Below, in pieces: positions 25,201-35,827 of a DNA stretch of 64,000 bases; positions within the stretch are counted from its first letter, which is position 1, and every line of letters begins with the position of its first letter. The position numbers and the translations under genes are program-made. This DNA is from Phycomyces blakesleeanus NRRL 1555(-) (lineage: Eukaryota; Mucoromycota; Mucoromycetes; Mucorales; Phycomycetaceae). The stretch spans positions 2,939,722 to 3,003,721 of the forward strand of contig NW_017265137.1 of the NCBI RefSeq assembly GCF_001638985.1. The letters run 5' to 3'. The notes below the pieces were generated by a model that was given only the letters and a program-made list of their open reading frames with translations, was not told the origin of the DNA and did not search any database.

Positions 25201-25580
25201 CTCTTTTGGAAGTAGATCCTATTCTGTTCTTGCCTGCAACTAGGGTGGAACGTAGCCGCCTTGTCCGCTGGAGAATGGGTTGGTTGCCTGGCACTCCTAA
25301 GGATTGCCCTTGTGGTACTGACCATACCTCACGTTGTCATCTTGCTGTCTGCTCTTTGGTTTCTGCCCATTTGTTGGCCTGTCTTCCTATTCCATCTGAT
25401 CAAAACTGTAATCCAATTGATTTTGCTATTACTGCTCTCCCAAATTCTAGTCAGGCTCCTTGCCCCTCTTATTGGGTAGCCCTACTTACTATTCTCTGGC
25501 ATTTTGATAAGCTTTGTAATCCTGATGGTGACTACACTCATGAAACTCACTTTGGTACTCTTTGGGCTGAACTTAGCTAG
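22248..25580 (+). pseudogene. LINE1 ORF2, endonuclease-reverse transcriptase, decayed
   Basis: N-terminal APE-type endonuclease traces (NVNGLQPR near 22275, GDFNAHLG near 22640, SSIIDLFIT near 22810, SDH near 22890). The reverse transcriptase has KVPGPDHIHAEML, ISLTSVVRKL, FLDIKAAYDTVDR (catalytic D), GVLQGSVL and FADDVAIF with both Asp kept. A C-terminal Cys/His motif (CPCGTDHTSRCHLAVC) follows near 25310. Stops at Trp or Arg sites (S*NVNG, FC*SPSK, WR*ACG, VR*SISP, SF*ADV) and at least one frame change break it. The endonuclease position where LINE2 has TEIW is KTW here, so a key Glu is lost. It belonged to target-primed reverse transcription. Confidence 0.85.
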
Positions 25581-25918
25581 TTTCCTTTCTTCTTCTTTTT
25601 CATTTTCATTTTCATTTTTTTTATTTTTTTTTCTTTCCTATCTAATTTTCTTTCACTTTTTATCTTTTCACACATAAACGGCTGCTTGCTTGAACTCCTA
25701 TCTCCTCCCTTTCACTGTTACAGCATTTTTATACAGCTACAAAGTGGAGAGTAGGGTACAACTTTCAGCTTATTAGTGTTAGTTCTCTTCTTCTCTTTCT
25801 ATTTTTTGTCTTTTTGTGATCCTTTTGGACTTTTTTTGCTTTTTCTTTTGTACTTGAGATGCTATATGATCTATAGATTGCCAGCAACATATCTCTTTAA
25901 TAAAACATAATCTTTAAC

Positions 25919-25933
25919 CTGAGCTAAAGCTGG
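25919..25933 (-). repeat. 15-bp tRNA-Tyr 5'-end copy between LINE1 and LINE2
   Basis: It reads CTGAGCTAAAGCTGG, one C-to-T change from tRNA-Tyr nt 1-15 in inverse. It is both the 3' target copy of LINE1 and the 5' target copy of LINE2. Confidence 0.85.
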
Positions 25934-25942
25934 GGATCTCTC

Positions 25943-26910
25943 TGACACAAGTGTTGTAGAATATTCTAGCATCGACCAAAAACATATATTTGTTTGATGT
26001 GACGTCAACTTATAGACAGACTATTAAGTTATGGACAGTGCAAAGTCGTAACTCCATCTCCAGACACAACAAAATCCGATTTCTTAGATTTATTTTCTCT
26101 CTCTCTCTTTTTCCTTTTTTCTTGCTATTAACATTTAAATTCCCGCTGGACTTTAAATGCTTTTCCCCTTTTTTCTATTTTTTTCTTGATTTTTATTTCC
26201 TTTTTAGCTTGCTCCCCTTTGCATTGCACTTGTTTCTTTACACTTCTTGATATTACTTCTTTAGTATGCTTCCCGAGAGTTCATATTTTTTAGTAGTTTG
26301 ATTATTTTTATTTTTGATTATTTTTGATTATTTCTTTTTGTGATTATGCCCAAAGACCTGTACACTCTTCTAAATAATCATCATTTAGTATAAGATGTAT
26401 CTAGATTGTCACCTTGTACGCAGTTGTCAATTAGTATATAAGAGAAACATTTTTATCCCAATAAAATTCATTCAGTTTCCCTCTATATTTCTTTTGAACA
26501 TCATCACTGAGCTCGAGCTATTGTCCTGTGAGAAATATTAAGTTGCACACTGCTAGAATTTACAAGTACAGTCTCACCATTTGTCTGCTTGTCTGCTTGT
26601 CTGCTTGTCTGTTTGTCTGTTTGTCTGTTTGTCTGTTTGTTCGTTGTCTGTTTGTCTGCCTGCCTGTTTATCCATTTATCTATTTGTCTGCTTGTCCATT
26701 GTCTGTTTGTCTGTTTGTCTGTTTGTCTACTTGTTCGTTTGTCCATTTGTCCATTTGTCTATCTATCTGTTATCCATATATCTGTTTCTATCTATTTCAA
26801 GTCCTGTTTATTGTCTAAATTCCTTCTTGTTGGATTGTCCTGAGCGAAATCACAAGAATATATTATATTTCTGACCAGTTGCACCACACACCATAACTCA
26901 ACACGTGTCA
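25943..26910 (+). mobile_element. Solo LTR near the 5' end of LINE2
   Basis: It starts TGACACAAGTGTTG and ends CAACACGTGTCA, a 14-bp imperfect terminal inverted repeat. It is flanked by TCTC on both sides (25939-25942, 26911-26914). The first 330 bp match the truncated LTR at 56849-57205. It contains an octamer repeat (26578-26760). It lies 10 bp from the tRNA-Tyr 5'-end copy. Confidence 0.85.
26578..26780 (+). repeat. Octamer tandem repeat (TGTCTGTT-like) inside the LTR
   Basis: About 25 imperfect copies of TGTCTGTT or TGTCTGCT. Open frames across it in several phases are repeat artefacts. It is an expanded microsatellite and not a CRISPR, as there are no unique spacers. Confidence 0.9.
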
Positions 26911-27114
26911 TCTCTTTCACATAAGCTAACGTTACACAAGACATAACAAAAAAAGTGGTTGTATCCATATAAAAGCTTCATCAATCCGTTCTACATCTTG
27001 TTCAAAACGATATATCCATTGTCAAAAACATTGCATCTATTACCACCGTTGCCTTATCTATCAGCAGAAAAAATTTCAGCCGATTCCAACAACTTTTCAT
27101 TTTTGCAATCTCAA

Positions 27115-28026
27115 ATGTCAACATTGCTGCCATCCTCTGTCATGCAGGGAATGTCACCCGATCTCGCCTCATTTCTGGGGAACATGCGGACCCAATTCAT
27201 GTCACTGCAACAATGCACCAATGAACTTGAATCAATTGGTGTGACTAATGCTAGATTAACTGCTCAATTAGTTAATGCGGAAAAGCTAATTGCTGATCTC
27301 AGATCTCAATTAGCATCTCAGGGCAATTACCCAATTACAACAAATGCATCAACATCATCTGCACCAACCACACCCAAGGAGCCTGGCACTGAGGTTTCTA
27401 CATGGGCTACCACTGCTGCTGCTGCTCACAACTCTGTTGTTGTTCCTACTGCACTTTCAGTTCGCAAGACTCCAAGACCTCCTTCTGTTTGCCGAGTTGC
27501 TGCTTCTGCTAGAATGTTTGCCATTCCCACTGGTCCCAAAGGATATCAATATGTGTATATCCCACGTTCATGCCGTCTCACACATAGAGAAGTTCGCAAC
27601 TCTTTGAAAACACTTGGTGTTGATACTGGCCGCATCTTGGATATCAATTTTTCTGCCAAGGATGTAGTTGGCATCCTAGTTCACAACCAGTATGCTGAGA
27701 AATTCCAGACCACTCTGACCACAGTTGCCATTGAGATCTTAGACGCGTTTGACCCTTTAGATCCCAAAAACATTGCAGATCCCAAATATAAGTCTCTTTC
27801 TGATTCAGAGCTAGAAGAAGTTGCTGCTGAGCTTCATTCTGATCGTTGTCTGAAGGCTCTCAAGTACCTTCGTCCTTATGTTGCTGTTCCAGTTGGTCAT
27901 TTCTTTTGTGATCAAGGCTGGATCTCTAAGGAAGATATTCCTGTTCATTCTGTTTCTGGTCTTGGTGCTGGTATTCATGATTTCCAATCACCATCTCGTC
28001 GTACATCTATTGCAATGTCTGAATGA
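27115..28026 (+). CDS. LINE2 ORF1, intact reading frame
   Basis: From ATG 27115 the frame is open for 303 codons. Residues about 20-65 form a coiled coil (ARLTAQLVNAEKLIADLRS). A Thr/Ala linker follows. Then a conserved domain (GYQYVYIPRSCRL, SLKTLGVDTGRILDINF, DPLDPKNIADPKY, VAVPVGHFFC) is shared with LINE1 ORF1. The start is chosen because it aligns with LINE1 ORF1, although the frame stays open upstream to 26959. The stop overlaps the ORF2 start as ATGA. By position it is likely the RNA-binding partner of ORF2. The domain looks like a fungal LINE ORF1 type, but I cannot name it firmly. Confidence 0.75.
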   Translation: MSTLLPSSVMQGMSPDLASFLGNMRTQFMSLQQCTNELESIGVTNARLTAQLVNAEKLIADLRSQLASQGNYPITTNASTSSAPTTPKEPGTEVSTWATTAAAAHNSVVVPTALSVRKTPRPPSVCRVAASARMFAIPTGPKGYQYVYIPRSCRLTHREVRNSLKTLGVDTGRILDINFSAKDVVGILVHNQYAEKFQTTLTTVAIEILDAFDPLDPKNIADPKYKSLSDSELEEVAAELHSDRCLKALKYLRPYVAVPVGHFFCDQGWISKEDIPVHSVSGLGAGIHDFQSPSRRTSIAMSE

Positions 28027-31000
28027 GTGAAATCTCATTAGGACTTTGGAATGCTAATGGTCTGCAGCCTCGTGCAATTTATGATGTTCTTCAACACTGT
28101 CACTCTTTACATATGCTTTTTATCACTGAAATATGGCTTCTCCCCCCATCTTGTCTCCCCACTTCTTGGTCCCAGATTCATCTTTATGGTTCACCTGTAG
28201 CTGGCAACTACAGAGGTTCTATGGGTGTTTCTGTTCTTATTTCTCCATTCTGTCCTTATCTTGTCACTCAGATTCTTATGTCATCTAACTATGCTTTGGC
28301 CATCAAGATTGGTTCCCTCAGAATTGTATGCCTGTACTTACTGCCCACTATGTCCACCCATGATGCTCTTGCAGTTCTCTCATCCATTCCTTTGACCAAT
28401 GACACTATCATATGTGGTAATTTTAATTCACATTTGGGTTCACTTACTGGTTACTATGCTACTAACACTCGAGGTCTTGCTCTTTGCCAATGGTTAGAAG
28501 AACGTGCTCTTACTTTTGTCAATGGCCAGCTCTCACCATGCACATCTACATTCATTTCATTCCGCCAAAATGTGGAGATAAGCAGTATCATTGATCTGTT
28601 TATCACTAATATGTCCCTCACCAATGCCACTCTCAACATTCATACCAACCTCTCACTCAACTGTGACCACCGTCTGCTTTCACTTTCATTTACATATGCT
28701 ATCAATCCAACATCACATGCACCACCACCATCTCGCAAAACATGAAACCTCTCACATCTTCAAGAACCTGATGTTCTCAAACTATATGCTCACACATTTG
28801 TCACTAATTCTGCCAACCTCAAATCCACTTTGCAATCGACCTTCAAACACCCTCCTTCCTCACGTCTACCAATTGATGCACTAACTGATGAATTCAACTC
28901 ACTCATTTACAATTCTTTAAGTAGCTCAATTGGCAACCGTCCTCCCCATCCTTCCCACTGGAAAAAATTGTGGAATTCAGCACTCCAAGCAGCTGCAGAG
29001 CACCGCAATTTCTGCTACAAGAAATGGCGCCGTGCATGTGGCATAGACAAAATCCATTGGTGGGATAAGCATCTCAAAGCGCAGGCAGAATTCCGACATC
29101 AAGTTCAATCATCTAAGTGCCAATCATGGCATGCTTTTTGCAGATCACTAGAGCACGACTTCTCAAAGGCAACATCCAAAATCAAGCAACTTAAACAACA
29201 ACGTCAACCTCAGCATGTGTTTCAACACAGTGATGGACCAGCAACAGCAGCAACAATTATGTGTGAGCATCTTGCATCTGTATACAGTGGCAGTATCCTC
29301 CCAGATCAGCGCCCTCCTCCTCCTCATCTTCACAGCAACAGTCTGCCTTTTGCCTCTGCCAACTCGCCATTTGTTTCTTCTGTGATAGAGGGATGCATGC
29401 AATTTATGCCTAACTGCAAGGCACCAGGCCCAGATCACATCAGAGCAGAAATGTTAAAAGCCATTCGTCGACAAATTGCTCCCATACTCTCTCTCTTATT
29501 CACTATCTGTTGGCAATAGTCATATGTACCTGTTCTTTGGCGTCAGGCACAAGTTTTTCCGATGTACAAAAAGGGTGACCCTTCTCAAGCATCTAATTAT
29601 AGACCAATTTCATTGACATCAGTTATCAGAAAACTAATGGAAATGTGTCTTGCTCCTGCTCTGCATAAGCTCTCACCACCTTTAGATGTTGCTCAAGGAG
29701 GCTTCCGTCCTAGACGTGGTGCATTAGACCAAGCTCTCTGTTTACATGACCTCATGAAAGCCCATTTTCACCGTCATTATCATTATCCAGTTGTAGCATT
29801 CTTAGACATAAAAGCTGCCTATGATACAGTAGATCGCAGAATCATTTGGGATGTTCTTGCTCAACGTCAGACACCACCTGCTTTGCTTAGACTTATCAAT
29901 ATGTTTGATGATGTCTCTATATCTGTTCTTCTTGGCAACTTTTCTTCTCATGCATTCACACCAACCACAGGCGTCCTTCAAGGTTCAGTTCTCAGTCCGC
30001 ATTTATATTCCATTTACATCAACTCCCTGCCGCCTTTACTTCGCACAGTTGCATCATCTCTCACCTCTATGCATGTTCCATCCACTTCTCCTTCCTCCTT
30101 AGATGCATACAACTCTCTTCTTGCTCCATCAGATGTGAATGGATTTGGATATATTCAGTTGCCCATAGCCATCAACAGTCTTCTCTTTGCTGATAGTGTT
30201 GCAATATTTGGCTCTGCCTCTGCTATTCAGCTCATGCTTGATCTTGCAGCTCAACACTCATATAAACTTGGTTATCGTTGGAGCCCTTCAAAATGTGCTA
30301 TCATTTACCCACCGTCACGCTCATCAAATCATATAAACTTGACACTATATGATGAAGTCGTTCCTGCAGTCCAAGAATTTGTTTACCTGGGTATCCCATT
30401 CCACAACAAAGGCATTTGTAAAGCTTCTATTGTGTCTCACCATTGTGCTGGTGCTCTTGCCACAATAGCAACACTTAATTCTGTTGGTGCATGTCATTCT
30501 GGTTTTTCTTTACTCCTTAGCTCAAGGCTTTACAAGACATTTGTCTGACCCAAATTTGAGTATGGCCTAGCTATTTGTGCTCTTCTCAAGAAAGACTACA
30601 TAATTCTTGAATGGATCCAGGATAAGTGCCTGCGTATGATTGTTGGTGGACATGCTACCTCTTCTACTATGGTTCTAAAACATATATGTAACTTGCCTCA
30701 GATGCATTTTCGTGCCAATATTCTTATCACCAAATTTTGTATTCGAGCACATTCTCTTCCTTCTGGTTGTTTGCTTTCTTTGCTTCATCAACATCATCCA
30801 CAAGTTTCTACACTTCGATCTTTGGCATTAAACTTTCTTCTTCATAGTATTCCTGATAATATTAACTGCACTAGCCAAACACAACTTACAAAACACTTTG
30901 AATCCTTCAGACAGAACTTATTCAATCAATTTCGCTTGTCCACTACTCAGGTTTTGATACATACATGCTGCCCGGTATTGGAAGTTGACCCAATATTGTT

Positions 31001-31343
31001 TCTTCCAGCAACACGCACTGAACGTAGCCTTCTGATTCGTTGGTGCATGAGTTGGTTGCCTGGTAAACCAAAGGAATGTGCATGCAGCTCAGATCATACA
31101 TCACGACGTCATCTTCAATTCTGTACCTCAATTCCACCACAATTAATTGCCAAGCTTCCAATACCACCAACCTTTGAGGACAATATCATTGACTTTGCTA
31201 TATCGGCATTGCCAATCTCATCTGCCAATCCCTGCCCCCTATATTAGAAAGCTCTGCTCACTATTCTCTGGCATATTGATATTCTCTGCAATCCAAATGG
31301 TGATTACACACATGAAACAGATCATGGTTCTCTTTGGCACTAG
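28023..31343 (+). pseudogene. LINE2 ORF2, endonuclease-reverse transcriptase with lost catalytic residues
   Basis: APE-type endonuclease region: GLWNANGLQPR, ITEIWLL, then GNFNSH where GDFN is expected (Asp to Asn), SIIDLFIT, CDHRLLSL. Reverse transcriptase: KAPGPDHIRAEML near 29430, YRPISLTSVIRKL, GGFRPRRGALDQ, FLDIKAAYDTVDR, GVLQGSVLSPH, then FADSVAIF where FADD is expected (second catalytic Asp lost). C-terminal CACSSDHTSRRHLQFC is the usual Cys/His motif. Stops at RKT*NLS, CWQ*SYV, TFV*PKF and CPLY*KA replace Trp or Arg codons kept in LINE1. There is little frame disruption. Confidence 0.87.
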
Positions 31344-31648
31344 CTATAATAGTTTAATCTCTGTTTTCTTTTCCTTCTCTTCTTCTTATTTTTGTCTTTT
31401 CATTTATGAAATGTTTCTAGATCTGCAACTCTGTCTCCTCCCTTTCACTGTTACACCTTTTTACACAGCTGCAAAGTGGAGATCAGGCTCAGTCTTTTAG
31501 CTTAGTATTGTTTATTTCCCTTCTTCTATTCATTTTTTTGTCTTTTGTAATCCTTTTGGACTTTTTTTATCTTTTTCTTTTGTACCTGGAAGGCTATATG
31601 ATCTATAGATTGCCAGCAATATCTCCTTTAATAAAAATAATCTTTAAC

Positions 31649-31663
31649 CTGAGCTAAAGCTGG
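31649..31663 (-). repeat. 15-bp tRNA-Tyr 5'-end copy between LINE2 and the SINE
   Basis: CTGAGCTAAAGCTGG, identical to the copy at 25919. It directly follows the LINE2 tail and is followed by the SINE 5' bases GTTGTTGCTT. Confidence 0.85.
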
Positions 31664-33027
31664 GTTGTTGCTTTGTTACATGTGTTGTGGGCAGGTACGG
31701 CGTTTGGCCATGTCGTGGTGTCTAGTACTGGAAGGTCAGTCTGCTCGGTGGGTTTGTCCGGCGGTTTGTTGTGACGTGTTGTCCCAGTTATGAGAGGCTG
31801 ACGTCAACGGTTTGTTGATGTGATGCTGTGCCCTTGGTGGTAAGAGGAGAATTTTTCCGTGCACAGGAAAAATCTCGTTTCCATTCCCTGTTCCTTCTAC
31901 ACACAATACTTTTTCCTTTTCCCTTGTTAATATATTCGTCTATATTGTACTCATTCGAAATCATGGTTCCCCATGCTAGTAACATTCCTCTTCTACAATG
32001 CACATAATTCATCTTGCCAACATCTCCGTGCAACATCAGTACCTTTATTATTATATTTTTACCATATTTTTATTCATATATTTTATTCTTGCTGTATCAA
32101 TTATTCATTATTCTATTTTTACTATCTTTATTTTTCCGAACTTCTATTATCAACTTAAAATCTTGTCAACTATAAAAAGAGAAGCAAACTCAACTCAATA
32201 AAGGAGGCATTCAGTTTCAGTATCTTTTTCTTGTTTTCTTCTCTTTGCGGTCTATACCATCTTGCAACATAACATATCGGTTCCTTGGTTTTAGGAAGGT
32301 TGTTTGTTGGTTTTGGTCTCCTCATCAGTTATTACTTTTCTGTTTTGTCATTCTCTTTTCATATACCTTTCTCTCCCTCTTAATTTTAACAACGATTCTA
32401 TTAATTGTTCTCTCTTTTCTTACCTGTTAACTATTGCTGCTTGCCACCTTTTGCTGTATCCATCTTCTGTTCTATTCTATTATAATTGTATTTTATTTGC
32501 CAAGTGATCTATTACAATCTACAACAAACCTAACACATCACGCATCAGCTTACTTAGTACAGTAGGTAAACCTTTGTACTCCAAATGAAAAGATCGCGGG
32601 TTCAACCTCTGGAAGCTACACATTTATCTGGGTCTATACACCTGGTTCCCTCCTTTGACCTTACTGTCATGGTGTTGCGTCAAAAGCGCTAATGCCTGAG
32701 TGCAGCTGCTGTCCTACTGTCTTTCCTGTCTCCGCAAGCCATTGGTTCTTCTGTCTCCTGTCCCATTGAGTTTTGCTGACATTCTTGTCTGATCTTGTCT
32801 GGTATTGGTGCCCTTTGCTGGCTGCAATTCACGATGTCTGTCATAGGCTTAATAAAGCATGTTCTCTTCCTATTTAAGACTTTGTCAAAGAATTAGCTTA
32901 TAGTCAACAATAATTTTTTCTCCTATCATTTCTCTTCATGTAATAGCTTTCTCAATTATGTTCTGATCACAGCTATATAATCTGTAGATTGCCAGCATTA
33001 CATGATATAATAGAAATAATCTTTAAC
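31664..33027 (+). mobile_element. SINE with tRNA-like head and LINE-shared tail, split by LTR a
   Basis: The SINE 5' end is at 31664-31673, is cut by LTR a, and resumes at 32548 with the duplicated GCTT. The head (32552-32625) resembles tRNA-Trp(CCA): TTAGTACAGTAGG (A box), CTCCAAA, and GCGGGTTCAACC (B box). An unrelated body follows. The last 70 bp (TGTAGATTGCCAGCA, ATAATCTTTAAC) match the LINE1 and LINE2 tails. It ends directly at a 15-bp tRNA-Tyr copy (33028). Pol III transcription and mobilisation by the LINE are inferred. Confidence 0.75.
31674..32547 (+). mobile_element. Solo LTR (LTR a) at the SINE 5' end
   Basis: It starts TGTTACATGTGTTG and ends CGCATCA, flanked by GCTT on both sides (31670-31673, 32548-32551). 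It aligns with LTR2 (299-1144) throughout and retains more CpG. It starts 11 bp from the 15-bp tRNA-Tyr copy. Small ORFs inside are LTR sequence. Confidence 0.85.
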
Positions 33028-33042
33028 CTGAGCTAAAGCCGG
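33028..33042 (-). repeat. 15-bp tRNA-Tyr 5'-end copy after the SINE
   Basis: CTGAGCTAAAGCCGG, identical in inverse to tRNA-Tyr nt 1-15 at 21109-21123. It is followed by ATAGTTGCTT, which resembles the SINE 5' start GTTGTTGCTT, so a second SINE may begin here and be cut by LTR b at 33054. Confidence 0.8.
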
Positions 33043-33053
33043 ATAGTTGCTTT

Positions 33054-33275
33054 TGACACATGTGTTCTAAACAAGTGCAGCGTTGGCCAGTTTCTGGTGG
33101 TGAACATTGGACAGTGGGTTCTTCCAGTGGTTTGGTCTGGTGGTGAGCCGTGATGGGTGGTACCAGACTCTTGGACATTGATGTCAATGGTGAGTCGACC
33201 AAGTGACGTGTCTTGAGGGACAGGAGTGGTCCCCCCAGGTTCTTGGGAAATCTTGTTTCCATACCCCTTATACCA
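33054..33275 (+). mobile_element. 5' part of gypsy 5' LTR (LTR b), split by MULE2
   Basis: It starts TGACACATGTGTTC, 12 bp from the tRNA-Tyr copy, and aligns with LTR a and LTR3. It breaks at 33275 and resumes at 37613. It holds the uninterrupted MULE1 target (CGTGATGGG at 33149-33157). Confidence 0.75.
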
Positions 33276-34481
33276 TATCTACTTATTTCCTTGCACACCA
33301 AGTTTAAATTACTTGGGGGGTCAACTTTTTTATGTCACAAAGGGCTTTAAATTATAAGGATGTGGCTTTTTCATATAGAGATTTTGCAAGGTGGCTTTTG
33401 TTAAAACATTTTTTTTGCTATGTTTTATTTTCTTCTCTTATCTTTATTTTAATTATATATACTCTCCTAATACGAGCTCACCAATGTCCAACACTATATT
33501 CAACCTTTCAAATGTGCAGAATGCTTTAGTCAACTCACCTACAAAAGGAATAAAAATGCTTCCTTTGGATGTTGTAGTAAAAGTAAAAGCAAGTGAATGG
33601 GAGCAATACCTTGACCGCATTCAATCACTTTGTTCAACAAAGTGGAATAAATGTAGAAAACTTTGTGCAAGAGAATTAATATATGGAGAGACAAAAAAAT
33701 GTCACCAAGCAGGATTTTATATATCAGATAGAAATGTTTGTCTTGCTCAGAAAGACACTAAGCTTTATTATTGCGAAGCCACTATTTTCATCAAGCAATA
33801 CGTCAACAACCCTGAAGTAGTTTTAATTTGTATGACCAATAATCATACCAACCATGTTCCTGACAACACTTCTGAAATTAGAACATTGCCTTTATCTTCT
33901 GAGGCCATCAAAATTATTGAGGATCAGTTAAAAGGGGGCAGCACCTATAGAAATACTAGAATTTCAGTTTTGAAACAAATTGAAGAGTGGGGTATAAGCA
34001 TTAGAAAGCCCAATTATGAAGACATCTATAACAGAATGAGAAAGATGTGTGAATAATACTATAAGAGAGAAGTCATTTAAAAAGTATTAAATGAAAAATA
34101 TAGATGAAGAATATACTGTATAAGTTCCACTCTGATGAAAATAAGTCTCTGGATATTTGGATGCATGAGAAGTTACCATCACAGAACTATTGTATCTTTA
34201 CTGGCAATCTTTCTGCATACAGCAACAATGCACAGAATTTTGCATTTGGATTTCCATCACCATCTCAAATGATGCTAATGAGAATTTACCAGTCATTTTG
34301 TCTTGATACAACATACAACATCTCTGCACGCAACATTGAAATATTATACTCACTTGTTACTCATCATCCTGATACTGGAAAAGGTTCTCCTGTTGCATAC
34401 ATGATTATAAACAATCATAGTATTAGTTCTATTAATCAATGACTTGTACATCTTTGCGAGAAAAGCTGTTTCACTCCCTTA

Positions 34482-35827
34482 TACACTCACAATCAAAAAC
34501 GTTTCAACCCCTGCAAAAAATGCCTAAAAAAATCGAAAAATAAAAATAAAAACATTGTTTTCTCTCAATATTATTAATCAAATCCAACATGCAAGACGCA
34601 AATTCATCAGAAAACACCCATGGATCATATGAAAAGGCCAATCCCTATAAATACAGATGTATTATGTACATGTATTTAGCAAATTACGGGGCGACCCAGA
34701 TTTCATTGGTGGTTGGCATGAGTCTGTCAACTGTCAAGTACATCGTTAAGAGAGTGGACAAGACAGGATCGCCTGAGTCAAGAAAAGGGTCCAGACAACC
34801 TAGAAAGATTGATGAGAGGACAGAAAGACACCTTGTTCAAATAGTTTGTAAGGACCCCTTTGCCTCATTTTCTAGGCTAAGGGCTTCCTTAAAGAACATG
34901 GAGGTATTTGTCTGCAGAAAGACAATAATCAGTTTTCTGAAGCGTTTGGGCTTCAGATCATATATCGCAGCTCACAAGCCAGCTTTAACCAAAAGCCACA
35001 AGAAAAGAAGGCTGGAATGGGCCCGTGAGCATGTGAATTGGACAGATGACCAGTGAAGAGGTGTAGTGTGGTCAGATGAATCATGGTTCACAGTTGAGGG
35101 TAATGATGGAGGAGCTAGAGCTATCAGGAAAGTCAGCAAAAGGTTCAAGAAAAAAAATATCATCAAAGAAACCAAGTGAGGGAAGGGTAGTGTGATGATC
35201 TAGAGCTGTTTCTGGGCCAGTGGTTTTGGCCCTTTGGTGTTCCTAGATGGTAACGCAAACCAAGATCAATACGTAAACACTTTGGCTCAGAACTTCCTCC
35301 CTTGGTTCCAAAATCTTTCGTGGGAACAAAACAGGAGCTTTGTGTTCCAAGAGGATAACGCCAGCTGTCATACTGGGTTGTACTTGAGGTGGTGGAAAGA
35401 TAGCCATGAGATCCGAGGTTTTGACTACTGACCCACTCAAAGCCTGGATCTCAACTCTATTGAGCATCTCTGGTGGGCTCTCAAGAGGCGCATGAGTGAT
35501 GAGAGGGCCAGTATTAACAATGTTGAAGATCTGAAGGTTGTAATGCAAAGAGAGTGGTGAAGGATAGGTCTCGAACTTTCATCAACTTTGGCTGGAAGCA
35601 TGCAGCATCGATGCCAGGCTGTAATTGAGGCCAAAGGAGATCATACGAAGTATTGATCTTTTATTTTTTTCTATATTTCAATAATAAACATATATATAAT
35701 CTTTTATTTGAAGTTTGAATACTTTAGCTTTTATTACTGAGGAGCAGTTGCATGTTGAATACATGCCATGATTTCTCTCATGCATTTTTTGGGCTCAGAG
35801 ATCGAAACGTTTTTGATTGTGACTGTA
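34482..35827 (+). mobile_element. Tc1/mariner element nested in MULE2
   Basis: The inverted ends begin TACASTCACAATCAAAAACG (left 34482, right 35827), flanked by TA on both sides (34480-34481, 35828-35829). Length is 1,346 bp with one transposase frame. It splits the MULE2 transposase. Confidence 0.93.
34589..35656 (+). pseudogene. Tc1-family DD34E transposase with five in-frame stops
   Basis: 355 codons lie in one unbroken frame. The N-terminal HTH has GATQISLVVGMSLSTVKYI, followed by a second HTH-like region (FSRLRASL..RKTIISFLKRLG). Catalytic motifs are WSDESWF (first Asp), FQEDNASCH (second Asp) and SLDLNSIEHLWW (Glu). Stops at DDQ*RGVV, ETK*GKGS, VMI*SCFW, FDY*PTQS and RVW*RIG, at least two at Trp sites. 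There is no frameshift, so decay was by substitution only. Family length is about 340-350 residues, which fits. Confidence 0.92.

Larger units (their letters stand above)
21124..25918 (+). mobile_element. LINE1, full-length non-LTR retrotransposon
   Basis: The 5' end starts within a few bases after the tRNA (TTCTCTTTCATATAAGC). It carries ORF1, then ORF2 (endonuclease and reverse transcriptase), then a 3' tail with GATCTATAGATTGCCAGCA and ends ATCTTTAAC. It is flanked by the 15-bp CTGAGCTAAAGCYGG at 21109-21123 and 25919-25933, the former being the 5' end of tRNA-Tyr. There is no long poly(A). Both ORFs are broken. Confidence 0.9.
25934..31648 (+). mobile_element. LINE2, full-length non-LTR retrotransposon, with a solo LTR near its 5' end
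   Basis: Its 5' end (GGATCTCTC, then after the LTR TCTCTTTCACATAAGC) matches that of LINE1. It carries ORF1 (27115-28026), ORF2 (28023-31343) and the shared 3' tail ending ATCTTTAAC at 31648. It is flanked by the 15-bp tRNA-Tyr copies at 25919 and 31649. The LTR at 25943-26910 sits about 10 bp from its 5' border. Confidence 0.88.

Noticed and set aside
26578..26780. Regular repeats suggesting a CRISPR array or repeat protein
   Set aside because: It is an uninterrupted 8-bp microsatellite without spacers; Cys/Leu-rich frames come from the repeat.
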